NCBI GenBank assembly: GCA_030063045.1
Contig: JAQSEB010000066.1
Coordinates: forward strand, 992,001-1,056,000
Direction: 5' to 3'
DNA length: 64,000 nucleotides
Origin: Pratylenchus scribneri
Lineage: Eukaryota; Nematoda; Chromadorea; Rhabditida; Pratylenchidae
Of the stretch, positions 27,001-38,571 are shown piece by piece (position 1 is the first letter of the stretch; the number at the start of each line of letters is the position of its first letter). The translations under genes and the position numbers were made by a program. Under the pieces are notes generated by a model. That model was not told where the DNA came from. It did not search any database and was given only the letters and a program-made list of their open reading frames with translations.

Positions 27001-30000
27001 TCACTGCTTACTTTTACCGTACAAGATGCCGATTCAAATGGGTAAAATTATATTAATATTTATCAATTTTATTTTCCTTCAATTGCAGTAATGCTGGCCC
27101 ATTTCGGCTTGAATTGTTTGGCAATGGGGCCGATGCATTTGCTATTGATCCATTGTACAATTTGATCACAACTCGGCAACTCCATTTCGCCGAACGAAAT
27201 GAATTCCAGCTGAAAGTCCAAGCGACGGATGTGGGTGGTCTTTCCAGCCAATTATGCCCAATTCGGATTCGGGTTCAACCTCAATCAAGGCATCCGCCCG
27301 TTGTTCAACCATTCAATGTCCAATTGATGGCATTACATGGGGAATTCCTCGGCGGAAAATTGGGTAAATTAACAATATAAAAAATTAATTCAATTTCTAT
27401 AAATTTTAGGCCAAATCCATGCCACTGATCAAGATCCAACCGATTTACTTCGTTTCACATTGATGCCCAATGGAAATAACCAAAATGATTATAAACGATT
27501 TTCAATCAATCCAGAAAATGGCGAACTTTTTGCCCAACCGGATTTATTGCCAGGTCAGTAATTTTGTGAATTCTAATTATTTCCCAATTTAGGCCTTCAT
27601 CGTTTTAATGTTTCCGTGACCGATGGGAAATTTGAGAGTCAAGCATTGATCAGCGTCGAAGTGATCAAAATTGATCAGGAAGCATTGGACCACTCATTGA
27701 GTATTCGATTCCGTTCAATCAATGCCCAACGATTTATCCAACTTTATATGAGACGATTTACAAATTTGTTGGCCAGACTGGTCGGGGTTCAATCGGTGGG
27801 TCATTTATTAAATAATTAACCATATAAGGAGATTATCCTGCAATCTATAAATAATTAAATTTCACCAAAGTTAATTATTTATATTTGTAGAGATTTTAAA
27901 AATAAATTTATCTATGTTTAATAATTCTAAGAAAAAAAATTGTTATATTCGCAGAGCATTACCCACTTTTTAAATTATTCCTGTAAACTAGTATAAATTT
28001 TTTTAATTAATTGATATTAATTCCATTATCACCGGGTGCTCTACATGATAATTTAATTCTAAAATACATTTCAATTTTTTAATAGAACAATGTGCGCATT
28101 CTGTCCATCCAAGAAATTGGCCCTTCAAATGTGCCAACTAGTGCCATTTTAAACAAAAATCCATCGCCTTCAACTTCAACAATAAGCACCCCAACAACAA
28201 CAATAAAAACAACGACTAGGCCAAATACACCTCAAAAACATGGAAATCATCACCAACAAAAACAACATAGATGGCGTCGAATGCAAAGGCAACATTCCCC
28301 CAATCATAATTTCATCCACCGAGAACGACGTGGCCAAATTACAAATGGTCAAAAAACACAATCGGAAGTGAATTTGGATTTGTTAGTGGCCGTTCAAAGG
28401 GCGGATGCCGGTGGCCCCACAGCCCAATTCCATCGGCCTGCATTTGTTAAGCAAAGGCTGGAGGCTGGAATGGGCCAATTCATTCAAAATGAATTACCCG
28501 GATTGGAAATGATTTCATTGACCAGCGAAGTATGCAGAAGAGACACCTGCATCAGAGGGGATTGCCGCGATCGTCTTTGGCTGGACAACGCCCAATTGAA
28601 TTCCATCGAAAATGGCCGCGATGGATTTAGCTTCATTGGCCCAGGGCATTTGCGCACTTTTGAGTGTATTTGCCGACAAGGATATGCCGGCCCAAATTGC
28701 GATGTACCCGTTAATAAATGCTCAAAGGAATTATGTAGAAGGGTGGAATTGTGCATTCCATCAATTACAAATGCAATGGAAACGAGGGAAGGTGGCACAA
28801 TTGATGAAGAAGGAATTGGATTCAATTGTGCCTGTCCTTCTGGATTTCGGGGACCTACTTGTAAGTTATCAAATATTTATTTATTTTCGAATATTAGTTT
28901 AAACCTAAAAATATTAATATATTTTCAAGGCCATATGAATAATTTCTAGCCATTTTTATGAACCTTTTACTTTTATTAAAGCCTAATTAATAATGAAAAA
29001 GCTAACTTTATAATTTTTATATTCGTTTTTTTAATTTATTAATTTACTTTAATAGGTTCCGAATCAATTTGCCCATCCAATGCACAAAATAATGATGAAT
29101 GTTCCCGTCAAAATGAGGCAATCAGCCTTTTGGGTCAAGGATATATTGAATTGCATATCGCCGGCGAATCCACTTCTGGAAATGGTGGCACTAATGAATT
29201 TGCCACTTCATTGGAAAGTCGAATGGAATTAAGTGGGTTTTTATTATTCAAATAAAGCATTTTAACGCCAACGACTGTAAAAATTCAGACCAAAATTAAA
29301 ATAAAATTAAATGAAAATTGATTTTATGATCCAAATAAATTTAGCACTCGATTTTCGCACTGTGAGTGCCAATGCCGTTTTAATGCACGGCCAAGGACTT
29401 CGCGATTATCACACTTTGAGAATTGCCGAAGGGCACATTCAATATGAATGGGATTGTGGCAGTGGCCGAGGCCTCGTCCAATTGGGCCAACTCAGAGTGG
29501 ACAATGGAATTTGGCATCGATTGAGGGTACATCGAATTGGCAGATTGGCCAAATTGAGTATTGAAAATGGACGAAATAAAGCGGAAGGAACAAGCCCTCC
29601 GGGGAGTGATGTCCTCAATTTATTCGGCCATTCAACCGTCCTCATTTTTGGTGCGCGCGTTGAGCCATCACCAATTTTGCGAAGACAATTGGCAGAGGCT
29701 TTGAATGGAACAACATTAGGGGGAAAGAACATTGGTCGAAATGGACAATTGACGGCGGATGAATTGCGCGTTGGATTGCAAGAGGGAATGGTCAGTTTTG
29801 ATTTGATTTTGATTTGAATTTGATCTAATTGGAAAAATAATCTGTTATATTTTAATGGATTTTAACAATTAATCAATTAAATTTTAAAAACAGTCCAAAC
29901 ATTTTTATATAATGAGATTTTTTAAACCGCACAAATTTTCCATTTTTATCATTAATTTTATTAATTTTAATTTTTTGCAGATTGGCTGCATTGGTCGAAT

Positions 30001-33000
30001 TGCATTGGATGGTTTGGTATTGCCCAAAACCCAACCCGGCATTCGACTATTCAATGCCGCCATTGGATGTGATGAACGTTCGCTGGGCCCATGTTTGGGT
30101 TCGCCATGCCGAAATGGTGGCCAATGCATTCCCAACAAAGCCAACAATGCAGAAAGAATGGATGGATTGGGGCCAACTGACGAAACAGCTATTCCTCCAT
30201 TTACTTGCCACTGTCCTGCCAGATTCACCGGGGCACAATGTGAAATTGACTTGAATGCTTGTGCCGCACATCCATGCCCAAATGGCATTCCATGCCACAA
30301 TCTTTATGGTCCAAATTTTTAATAGGATTTAAATACTAACTAATCTCTAATTATTTAAACTATTTGGAATCCATCAATATATCCAAATGTTTTTTAGGCG
30401 ATTTCCATTGCTCTTGTCCAGCTGGATTCACAGGCAAAACATGCCAATTGCGCGGTGATTGGGATCCATGTGTGACGGCCCAATGTGGTCCAAATGGGAA
30501 ATGCGTTCGGCAAAAGACGACATTCACGTGTCAATGCCAACCCGGATGGACTGGGCCATTTTGTTTAGAAGCAGTGGAAATTGGCATTGGAATGGGTGAA
30601 ACGGACAGGGATGATGTTCAACATGAAAGAGATGAAGAAAATGCTACTGGCAAATGGATTATGGAATTGGTCAGTTAATTTGATTGAATGATTGATCAAA
30701 ATTCAAAAATAATGAATGAAAATAGGTAATTATAGATACCGTAAATGCTCTTTGAAAACACCTGGGAATTATTTTTAACCCTCAATAAATTTGGAATTGG
30801 AAAATTTGTGGGATTTAACTCCTTCATTTGTAGATATTTTTGAACAAATTAGAGTCGATTTTGTAATAGAACTTTAGAGAATTAATAAAATGAAATAAAA
30901 TTTTTTTAAGTTCTTCTTTTCAAGAGCTAGGGCTAGGCTCTAGGGTCATTTCTCATTTCTCCAGCGAGAGCCAATAATAATATTAATTTAATATTTGAAT
31001 TATTTTTGTTTGGCATTATCTCTAATTGATGTTTCATCCATTTACATAGATGCAAGATGCCCCATACCCTCACCCCAAGCCACTTAATCATTCCCTCCAA
31101 TAGCATAATAAGCACACATTGCATTGACCCCGCCCCCATGCAGCCAGCTCTGGCCCTATATAAGCCAGCTGATTTTCCTTTATTTTCAGTATTTACATTT
31201 CATTTGTCAGAGCTCAGAGCAGAAGCCATTTCCATTTGGAAGACGAAAACAAAAACAATTTGAGTTCTAAACACAGATTGAAGCCATTTATTGAGTTCTA
31301 AACTCAGAGACCGAAGCCATTTGAGTTCAACAGAATTCAAAATGAAAGCGCAAACTTTAGCCAAAAGTTTCGAAAAGAAAGCCCAAAGTTACAAAAAGAA
31401 AGCCAAACGTTACAAAATGAAAGCAAAAGCTTTCAAAAAGAAATCCAAAAGTTACAAAATGAAAGCCAAAACTTTCGAAGAGAAAGCCAGAGGTTTACAA
31501 GGTTTAGACGGTCCAAACCAATTCACAGGACAAGCCTAATAACCAAGTATGAGGATGATAACCATTCCTATTTTTAAAAGCCTAAAAAGCCATTTACGGA
31601 ATAACACTCTTGTTCACTTTATATTATTTTTATATCAAATTGTTGAAAAGTAAAGTTCTTTAAAAGATTTATTGGAATTTCATATTTTTTAAATAAGGTT
31701 TTATATTTGGTCAACTTTTTGACAAGATTTCAAAGTTGAGGGCGTAGAATTAAATTAATAGGGTAATGTATTATATAAATAGTATTATATAGCAAAAGTT
31801 GACAATGAATTACAATAATATTTTTGAACATATAAGGCTTTTTTTTTCCAAAATTCATCCAAAAATTCCAGTTCAAAACACATCGTTTTCTTCTGCTTTT
31901 CCTTTGCTCATTTTGCCTCCTAATTTTTGTCCTTACATTCGCTGCAATTTGTTTATGTCGTTATTGTCAAAAACAAAAACGTCAAAAACAACGTGATCGG
32001 CATCATTTGAATGGGGCAAATCGACGATTGAAAAAGTCTTCAACAAACAATGGGACAACCTTGTCCGGCTCATTCTCAAAGGGAACAACGGAATTGCCGC
32101 CAATTGTGGTCAGAGGTGGTCGACGAAGGCAACAACAAGATGGAAGAGGAAATAGCGGAAATGATCCGGCATCCAATCCACTGGTGCCAAGGGAAACAGC
32201 CGGTCAGTTTAGATTAGAATTAATAGAGTGGTCTATCCCAATTATTATATCAAATTAAACTTAATAAAATTATATTTAACTTTGTATAGCACCGAGTCAA
32301 TGCACCGCCGACCGACCTCCGCCCCCATTGCCGCCTCGCTATCATCGACGCGATGCAAATGGGACGGCATTACCAACGGTGGAAGTGAAGCCAATGCCGG
32401 CGGCAACAAATCGGCAAAATGAATCACAACAAAAGGTAGAAAATATATGGGGAGAAGGGTTTAAAATGCAGAAAATTTCATTAATTTCTGTTCAAAGCAA
32501 TAATAATTTTAAAAATGAAAAATTTTTAATTAAAATATACATTTAAACTCAATACCATTTTTTTCTTCATTAGCTGAATAGCTTAAAAGGCGACGATCAA
32601 AATGGTTCACTCAAATCGACGAGTCAATCCAGCCAAAACAATAATAATTCCAATGGCCTTTTGATGGGCTCATTGAGGCGTAGAAATGGAGGCGGATCAT
32701 CAAAAGGGTCAACAACCCCAGTGCCACCTCCCAGACATTCATCCGGAGAATTGGCATCGGAAAATGGAAAAACACCGGAACAACCCCTGAGGGCATTGGG
32801 ACGCCCATTGACGGAGGAGGAAATGAGGGAATTGAATTTGAGTTCATCTGCGGGGGCAAGGGGGAGTGCCGCAGGAAGTTATGGACGAAAAGTAGGGAAA
32901 ATTGCAATTAATTAATATAAATACGACAATTCATTGCAGATTGACCAAGCATGTACGGCGGCAGCAAATACACAAAAACAAAAAGTGAACAAAAATTATT

Positions 33001-33703
33001 CTTTTTTTTTTTGCATTAAAATTTGATTTTTTTAGGCAAAGCCAATGCGCAATTTGCCTTCATCAATTCCAATGATGGATTCGGATGAAAGCACATCGGA
33101 CTATTTGACAATGAAACCAGTGCATCGGGCAAAACCATTCATGGCCAAGGCGAATGGCCGAAAAGTGGGGGAAGGTGCGTTGCGCTCTTTTGTGCTATTG
33201 TATTGACTAATACCCATAGAAGTTAAGAATTATTTTGAGCATTTCTTTCAAATTATTAATAAACATTTTAAATCATTGGATGCTATTTCTGTTTGGATAT
33301 CAAAATAATATAATTAAATTAAGTTAGTTGTTTATTAAAATTATGGCCAGAAAAAATGGAAAATAAAAATAGCTCAATTTCAACCTAGTCGGGGTTATAA
33401 AATGATACTCAATATTCTTAATTAATTAAAATTTTCATTTGAAAATTAATTTGATGTGTAAAGTTAGGGTACTAAAATTTTGATCCACTTTTTGAATTAG
33501 AATGAATATTCACGAAATCTACTTTGTATTTAATTTATTTTAATAATTTAACAGAATCTGGTGCACCACCACCACCTCCTTTGCATCGAACCCCACCAAT
33601 TCAGCATCATCATAATCACAATAATGGTCGAACATCATCAAAATTGTACGACAATCCAACCGATGCTTGCCAAGAAGATGATGAATTAAATCCACCAAAA
33701 TGA
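7994..33703 (+). CDS. Giant FAT-like cadherin (CDH-4 type), 64 exons, about 4,632 aa
   Basis: A type I membrane adhesion protein. The order seen is signal peptide, about 30 cadherin repeats (residues ~60-3590), a Thr/Gln/His-rich linker, two EGF-like modules, laminin G, three EGF-like modules, one membrane helix (~4262-4288) and a cytoplasmic tail of about 340 residues. All 64 hand-joined exons keep phase and sum to 13,899 bases. Start: ATGATG at 7994, preceded in frame by TAA (7988), then MMIRFIAQFLLIFAIFSSV. Cadherin junctions such as LDENDNPP, LEDINDNSP, LDVNDNPP and LDQNDNQP are visible. Known of the family: FAT cadherins act in planar polarity, cell adhesion and axon guidance. In C. elegans CDH-4 has a similar size and layout, while CDH-3 is shorter with fewer repeats. 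Assignment to CDH-4 is from architecture only. Exon lists are in the sub-features. Confidence 0.93.
13290..13871 (+). other. GC-AG intron of the cadherin gene
   Basis: Exon 18 ends ...VVMK at AAG|GCAAGT and exon 19 resumes VEATDADEQ after TTTAG. Phase (0/0) and the cadherin pattern (VVMKVEATDAD) both demand this junction, and no GT is usable nearby. AG|GCAAGT is the usual consensus of GC-AG introns. The 582-base intron is less A/T-rich than its neighbours. Confidence 0.88.
18057..20921 (+). repeat. Largest cadherin intron, filled with direct and inverted repeats
   Basis: This 2,865-base intron holds a tandem pair of about 335 bases (18153-18487 and 18488-~18780). Each copy begins AATACGGTTGATCTTTGG and contains the word ACGGATGATCATTC. 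Part of that unit returns inverted at about 19935-20035 (reverse complement of ~18640-18730). A second family is in direct orientation at ~19620-19830 and ~20069-20300, sharing GAGCAAACATCAAACAAAC and flanks. No transposase frame is seen. It looks like nested remnants of one or two non-autonomous elements. Confidence 0.75.
20922..27795 (+). other. FAT-like cadherin exons 34-53: cadherin repeats ~18-30
   Basis: Exons: 20922-21460, 21832-22041, 22088-22400, 22891-23205, 23535-23655, 23797-24094, 24144-24245, 24287-24502, 24909-25180, 25266-25476, 25526-25758, 25856-25929, 25974-26154, 26197-26307, 26355-26514, 26571-26858, 26902-27041, 27089-27363, 27410-27553, 27593-27795. Repeat junctions include LNANDNLPEF, VIDVNDMEPKF, ILDVNDSPPQF, VLDVNDNSPEC, ILDVNDNPPKF and ILDQNDNQPQ, so the membrane-proximal half keeps the calcium motifs better than the N-terminal half. 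Exon 34 is ended at GT 21461 although its frame stays open to 21532, because LNIS|VNDGLHS restores the repeat. The 22401-22890 junction (acceptor TTTAAG) is the least certain. Confidence 0.85.
24725..24838 (+). repeat. Six tandem copies of a 19-base unit in a cadherin intron
   Basis: The unit GGC(A/G)GAATTATTCTAACCA is repeated six times almost perfectly, alternating A and G at position 4 in the first units. It lies inside the intron 24503-24908. Confidence 0.95.
28086..30669 (+). other. FAT-like cadherin exons 54-58: linker, EGF, laminin-G, EGF region
   Basis: Exons: 28086-28860, 29056-29232, 29345-29790, 29981-30308, 30398-30669. Exon 54 first codes a linker rich in Thr, Ser, Gln and His with a basic patch (HRWRRMQRQ). 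Two cysteine-rich EGF-like units follow (CRRDTC...GYAGPNC, residues ~3740-3795, then CSKELC...GFRGPTC to ~3849). A laminin-G domain runs from about 3870 to 4088 (LDFRTVSANAVLMHG, WHRLRVHR, IGCIGRIALDG). Three EGF modules follow: CLGSPCRNGGQC...FTGAQC, CAAHPCPNGIPC...FTGKTC and CVTAQCGPNGKC...WTGPFC. This EGF-LamG-EGF order is the FAT-family hallmark and separates the protein from Dachsous and classical cadherins. Confidence 0.93.
31156..31164 (+). promoter_or_regulatory. TATA box of the nested small gene
   Basis: CTATATAAG sits in a GC-richer patch (CAGCTCTGGCC before it, CCAGCTG after it), unlike the A/T-rich intron around it. It lies 178 bases before the ATG at 31342. Function is inferred from sequence alone. 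Confidence 0.5.
31342..31539 (+). CDS. Small lysine-rich heptad-repeat peptide gene nested in a cadherin intron
   Basis: A 65-residue uninterrupted frame (ATG 31342, TAA 31537-31539) lies inside the intron 30670-31871, in the same orientation as the cadherin. Residues ~9-50 are heptads of the form K-A-x-x-(F/Y)-(K/E)-x, for example KAQSYKK, KAKRYKM, KAKAFKK, KSKSYKM and KAKTFEE. The tail is GLQGLDGPNQFTGQA. There is no signal peptide, cysteine or membrane segment. The product would be a very basic amphipathic helix. The 5' leader also carries a repeated word (GAAGCCATTT...GAGTTC). I do not know the family. LEA-like helical proteins or a nucleic-acid-binding peptide are possible. A coding role is supported by the frame-preserving 21-base repeats and the TATA box, but not proven. 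Confidence 0.55.
   Translation: MKAQTLAKSFEKKAQSYKKKAKRYKMKAKAFKKKSKSYKMKAKTFEEKARGLQGLDGPNQFTGQA
31872..33703 (+). other. FAT-like cadherin exons 59-64: membrane helix and cytoplasmic tail
   Basis: Exons: 31872-32202, 32290-32435, 32574-32891, 32940-32984, 33036-33174, 33555-33703 (TGA 33701-33703). Exon 59 begins FKTHR and then a membrane helix (FLLLFLCSFCLLIFVLTFAA), followed by a stop-transfer run CRYCQKQKRQKQRDR. The tail is rich in Ser, Asn and Gly and has three proline motifs that look like SH3/WW-type ligands: PPPPLPPRYH (exon 60), PVPPPRHS (exon 61) and APPPPPLHR (exon 64). It also has tyrosine sites in SDYLTMKP and KLYDNPTD, the latter near an acidic C-terminus ending ELNPPK. It is not long enough or clear enough for me to align with vertebrate FAT tails. 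Confidence 0.88.
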
Positions 33704-36700
33704 TCTTCATTTGAATATGCAAATATATTCCATCCAGCCCAGTGGCTTTAACTTTTTTTATTATGTAAAAAATTAGAAAATTTTAATTTTTTTGTTCTAT
33801 TTATTCGTTTAAAAATATTTTCTGATTTTTTATTTGGCCCAAAATATCTTCTCCTAAATTTGAAATCTCATTCTTTCTAATATTTACTTTTATTTCACAA
33901 TTCCATTTCTCATCCAAAAATACTTTCCATTTATATTTTTTTTTCCAAATTGTTGCCTCATTATTTCCCTGAATGCGGGTCATTTTTATTTTCCAATATT
34001 TTTCTTGTAAAATTCCAAAAATTTTTCAATACTCTGTCGATTTTTCCATTTTTTATTATTTAAATATATTGAATGAATGATGCCATAAATATAATAATTT
34101 AATATATTTGATTTTTTGGTTGATTATTCTAGCATGCGCAGGGCTCAAACTCAAAAGATATGACAAATTTTATATACAGATTTTCATGAATTTGGGAGAT
34201 TTTCTTTTCTATTTTCCTTTTTTTAGTTTTCTAAGAGTGTTTTGCACTTTAAAAAAATGTTTTTTAATCATTCAAAAATATTAATGTAAAGAAGAATATT
34301 TACGAGATAATTTTTAGCCCCCGGGGATGGCCATGAACGCCACTGCTGCTGATTGAGCATGTGAATGAATGAATGATTCATTTATCTTTCACATTCGCCC
34401 TTTTCCTCTCATTTTAATCTAATTATCTTTTTAGAGGAACCACCCATTTTTAGATCTGCACTTTTTCATTCAAATTCAAACTATGAAAATTAAAAATTTA
34501 CAAAGATTAAAGATTACCAAAAACCGTAAAGCCAAATTGGCTTCCAATTCCAATGAGGCCAATTGAAATATTTTAAAAATAATTGTCCATTTTTTTTGAC
34601 AATTTTACTTTTGTTGACAAAAATGAGTAAATTTAAAAAAAGTTAATTCGGATTTTTGCTATGGTGAATTAAGCATTTTTGAGTTAAAAACTGGATTTAT
34701 TCCCAATATAGAATTGAATTAATGGACCTTTGCACATTTTGTATTTCATCTTTGAACTTTTACTTTTAATATAAAAATTGAGCATAATCCCATTTATTGG
34801 ATTAAATTTAATTTTCCATTAATTTTTTTTTCCATTTATTTCCAAATTTTTTTAATCTTTTAAAAAATTGGACATATTAATTCAGCCGGAACTGATGTGA
34901 TTATTTTGCTCCCCAAAATCATAAAACTATTTCATGTCCTATTCTTTAATGGGATTGAGATCAAACATTAGCCCCATAAAATTTCCATTTATCCAATTTT
35001 GCTCAAACAGACTTAAATTTGTGTAATAGTATAGCTAAACTCTTTTTTTAGAACATTTTCATATCAAAATAATTTTTAATTGGCCAGAAATTATAGTCGA
35101 ACAAAGAAAACTGCCTGATTTAGGCCTATTTTGCCGCTTTTTTTGATTAGAACATTTTAACATTTTCATTCAAATTTCTCTAATCCATCAAACTTGCTAA
35201 ATTTAAATGTATAGTACCGTAAATTCTTTACTAGAAGCTCGGGGATGGGACTTATAAATTTCAGAGACACTCAAATCATTAAAAATAAAATTTATTTGAA
35301 GAATTTTTAAAAAGTTTTCACTCGAATGATGGGTTTTTTTTGAACTCATTGAGCACGGATTTGATATTGTAGTAGAGATCAGCAAGTACCTCATTAGTCG
35401 GCTTTTCTGGTTGGGTTACCCGAAAACCTGACCCGAAACCCGAACGGAACCTGACCCGTCCGATCTTTATTATTTTAGGATTTGGGGTTGTAAAGTGTTA
35501 AATTGGTTTCCCAACTTTTTTTGTTATAAATTTCACGCTAATTCTCATTAAATTGGTAAAATATTAAAACGAAACTAGATAATTAAAAAGTATGAATTGA
35601 ATATGTCAGTTATACAAAGATTTGTAATGAATTTAAAAAATTTTGCATTAATTATAGAAAGGACTTTTAATAGAGTATTTACGATATTTTTAATCGGCAA
35701 AATGCATTCAGTCCACAATTTCAGGCAAAAAATATTTCCTCTAAAATTAAATAAATAAAATTAATCTACTTAAAAAGAGAATGATGAAATAAAATAACAT
35801 TTTGATTGATGAGAAATTCTTAACTATTTCCAAATTTTTATGTAATGGAAATAAATTTAAAACTAAAAATCATTGAATTTGGCTGAACCATTCAAATGGA
35901 AAGAATTCCCACAAAAATTTTCAAAATATTATTTTTTATTTTACTTCCTCATTTTTTCGATTTTATGCCAGACATTTTTAATTATTTTAAACTAGGCCTC
36001 AATATAAAAAATATTTAAATGATTTGGTCAATTAATAATTAATTTTATATTGCTATTGAAAATAATGAATAATTAAAGAGTTAAATTATTTCCAATAAGA
36101 ATCAAAACCAAATAATTTTCTGGCCAAATATTACAAAATTATAAAGGAAGAAATTGCTGAATTCAACATTTTAATTCATTCGAATAATATAATTCATCAT
36201 CAGTAATGTGCCTTTGTCTTTAGGATTTTAAATTTTTAGCTCCAACACCGGGCTCTGGATTTTTACCCCCCCCCCCCCCCCCCCCAAATTTTTTGCCGTC
36301 TCCGGATTCCTAACTGTCATTCAGCTAATTTTCAGCTACTAGCTCCGGCTCCGATCCTTTCAAAATTTTTGCTCCGACTGCGGGGCTGGAGCCGGAGCCA
36401 GCAGAGCATTGTTCATTATAGATAATTTGATCAATTTTTTTGCAATTTTAAAATAGTCAATACAGTATCCCATTGAATTTTTTTCATTCCCGTGTCCCGT
36501 CTCCCGTTTCAACTAAAAGAGATGGATTTTCTTTCGTCCTCTGATCGAATCAAATGAAATGAATTACAAACATCAAAATTCAAAAGAGAAGACGATTAAT
36601 CCTATTTCGTATTGTCGCCGTCTAGAAATTTTAAATAAAATAAAGCAAAAATCTCCCATGCATTTTTTTATCCTTTTAAGGCCAATTTTTCATCATTACC

Positions 36701-38571
36701 TGTATTTTGTGACTGTCATTTCAATTAAATTTCGTAATTTTTGCGCACAAATTCCTCTTTTTTTTCAAAGACCATTGCACAAAATGATCAAATTGTGAAC
36801 AAAAAGAAGATAGAAACATTCCAAAGAAATACCGAGACAAAACCATTTTGGGTGGCCAAATGTATATAAATAGGCAAAAATACGGCTGATTTTTAGTTCA
36901 ATTCATTTCTTTTCCAATGCAACAAAAATATATCTAATAATTTTAATTTTTTTTATCAAAGCTTCTGGGCTTTATATAAGTATGTGCTTGAGTTAGGTAT
37001 GAGCCATGGTTAGCCGACTTTTACGGATTTTAAAACACAATATTTTCAAAATAAAAATAGTGAAAAATTTAATAAACCAAAAAAATAAAATGCTCAAAAA
37101 AGGTACTAAAACTGCCTACCTAAAATTTATAGTTTTTTAAGAGTTTGTCCCACATATTCATAAACCTATTATACAAAAATGAATAAAGCTGGTCAAGACC
37201 CATCGAATGATATATAATTTATCATGGTTTGATCAAAATTAAAGAATATTAAAAGGCTTAAACTTATTTTTTTTATTTAAGACTAAGTTAGAATTAATTA
37301 AATTTAAGCAAAATCATTATCATTATCATATACAGCGTCTTGGTAAGATATATCAATTGAATATTGATTTATTAGATTAATAGATCTACGTAAACTTTTT
37401 GAACAGTGACTTAACATTTTTGGTATTTTAATACTTTTTCGGTTAATTAAATATTTTCCTTATTTTTTATTTAAAAATCTAGGTTTTCTAAAAATCCGCA
37501 AGTGTCGCATTCGCAAGTGGAAATCCGTAAAGGTGTCGCAAAACCAAAATGGTTACCGTAATCCGCAATAACCACCCATTCGTCCTTTCCATTATTTTTT
37601 GATCAAAATGTTCTGGTACATTACAAACTAGAAAAAAATAATCCAATTTATTTTTATCCTTTTAAAATATATTACGGTGTCTTTTGACCTTTGAAATTAT
37701 TTTTAACCAAATTGCATTTCAATGAATCTGCCCAAATTTGCGGAACTTTTGGCAATTTTTTCCCCTAAATTTGGTCATTCCTTCGACCATCATCCAATGA
37801 CGGCATCAAATTATGGAGAAAAAGGGACCATTTTTAAAGGGTCAAACACCGTCCGAAACAAAATGCGCAAAAATCAGTGGGCCAGAAATAATTTTTTTGT
37901 GGGTATAAAAATGTTTGATGCGATTTGTGTTTATTTCGCCAAATTTAGTACAAAAAAACCGCCGAATATTTTACTTTTAATCAGTCCATCATTTCAATTT
38001 TGTTCCTCCTTTCGGTCAAAATCATTCACCCTTTTATGAAGGCAAAATCATTCCTCCATATTTCGCCATTTTAGTCCACTTCAGCGCGTGATTTTCGTCT
38101 TCTTCCCAAATTTAATTCGCTAACCTTTTTTATCCATTTTTATCCCACCCAATTTTTTATTTATCTTTTTGTCCTTATTTGTGCCATCCACCATATTTTT
38201 GTCAAAACAACAAATTACACCCTTTTGATTTGTTTTCCCTCACATTTTATCAAAAATATGATTAATTTGACCAAAATTTTATGAGAAGTAAAATCCAAAA
38301 AATCTTTCATTATAGAAGAAATTTACCTACTATAATTCCTTCGCCCCGGATTTTTTTTTGCCATTTTTCACATCAAATTAAGCCATATCTCAATTAAATG
38401 TCATTCACAGTTTCATTATTCTTTCTTAATTACATACAGTAATTGAGCTAATTTTGGTTAAATACATTGAATATCAACATTTTTACTAATTTTTTTTTCT
38501 CAAAAAGCAAAATAAAAATATTTTTTTTTTAAGATATACAATTTTAGAAACTCTAAATTTATAATAAAACA
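33704..38571. other. Spacer between cadherin and P450
   Basis: About 4.9 kb with no supportable gene. It contains the cadherin 3' UTR, a run of CCCGAA-type words at 35413-35460, a run of 20 C at 36266-36285 and a small inverted repeat of GCTCCGGCTCC/GGAGCCGGAGC at 36341-36398. The 37722-38039 open frame has no splice or homology support. Confidence 0.5.

Noticed and set aside
28176..28825. Antisense frames over the cadherin linker and EGF exon
   Set aside because: Shadows of the well-supported plus-strand exon 28086-28860.
31291..31341. N-terminal extension of the nested heptad gene starting at TTG 31291
   Set aside because: A non-ATG start is not needed. ATG 31342 begins the repeat region, and the upstream part is a repeated leader sequence.
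7994..33703. Assignment as Dachsous (CDH-1) or CDH-3
   Set aside because: The EGF-LamG-EGF block excludes the Dachsous layout. About 30 repeats and 4.6 kb of codons are larger than CDH-3 as I know it. Only a tree could settle the ortholog.
37722..38039. Plus-strand 105-residue frame before the P450
   Set aside because: Composition is mixed, it has no recognised motif, and it is unrelated to the P450 start at 38572.
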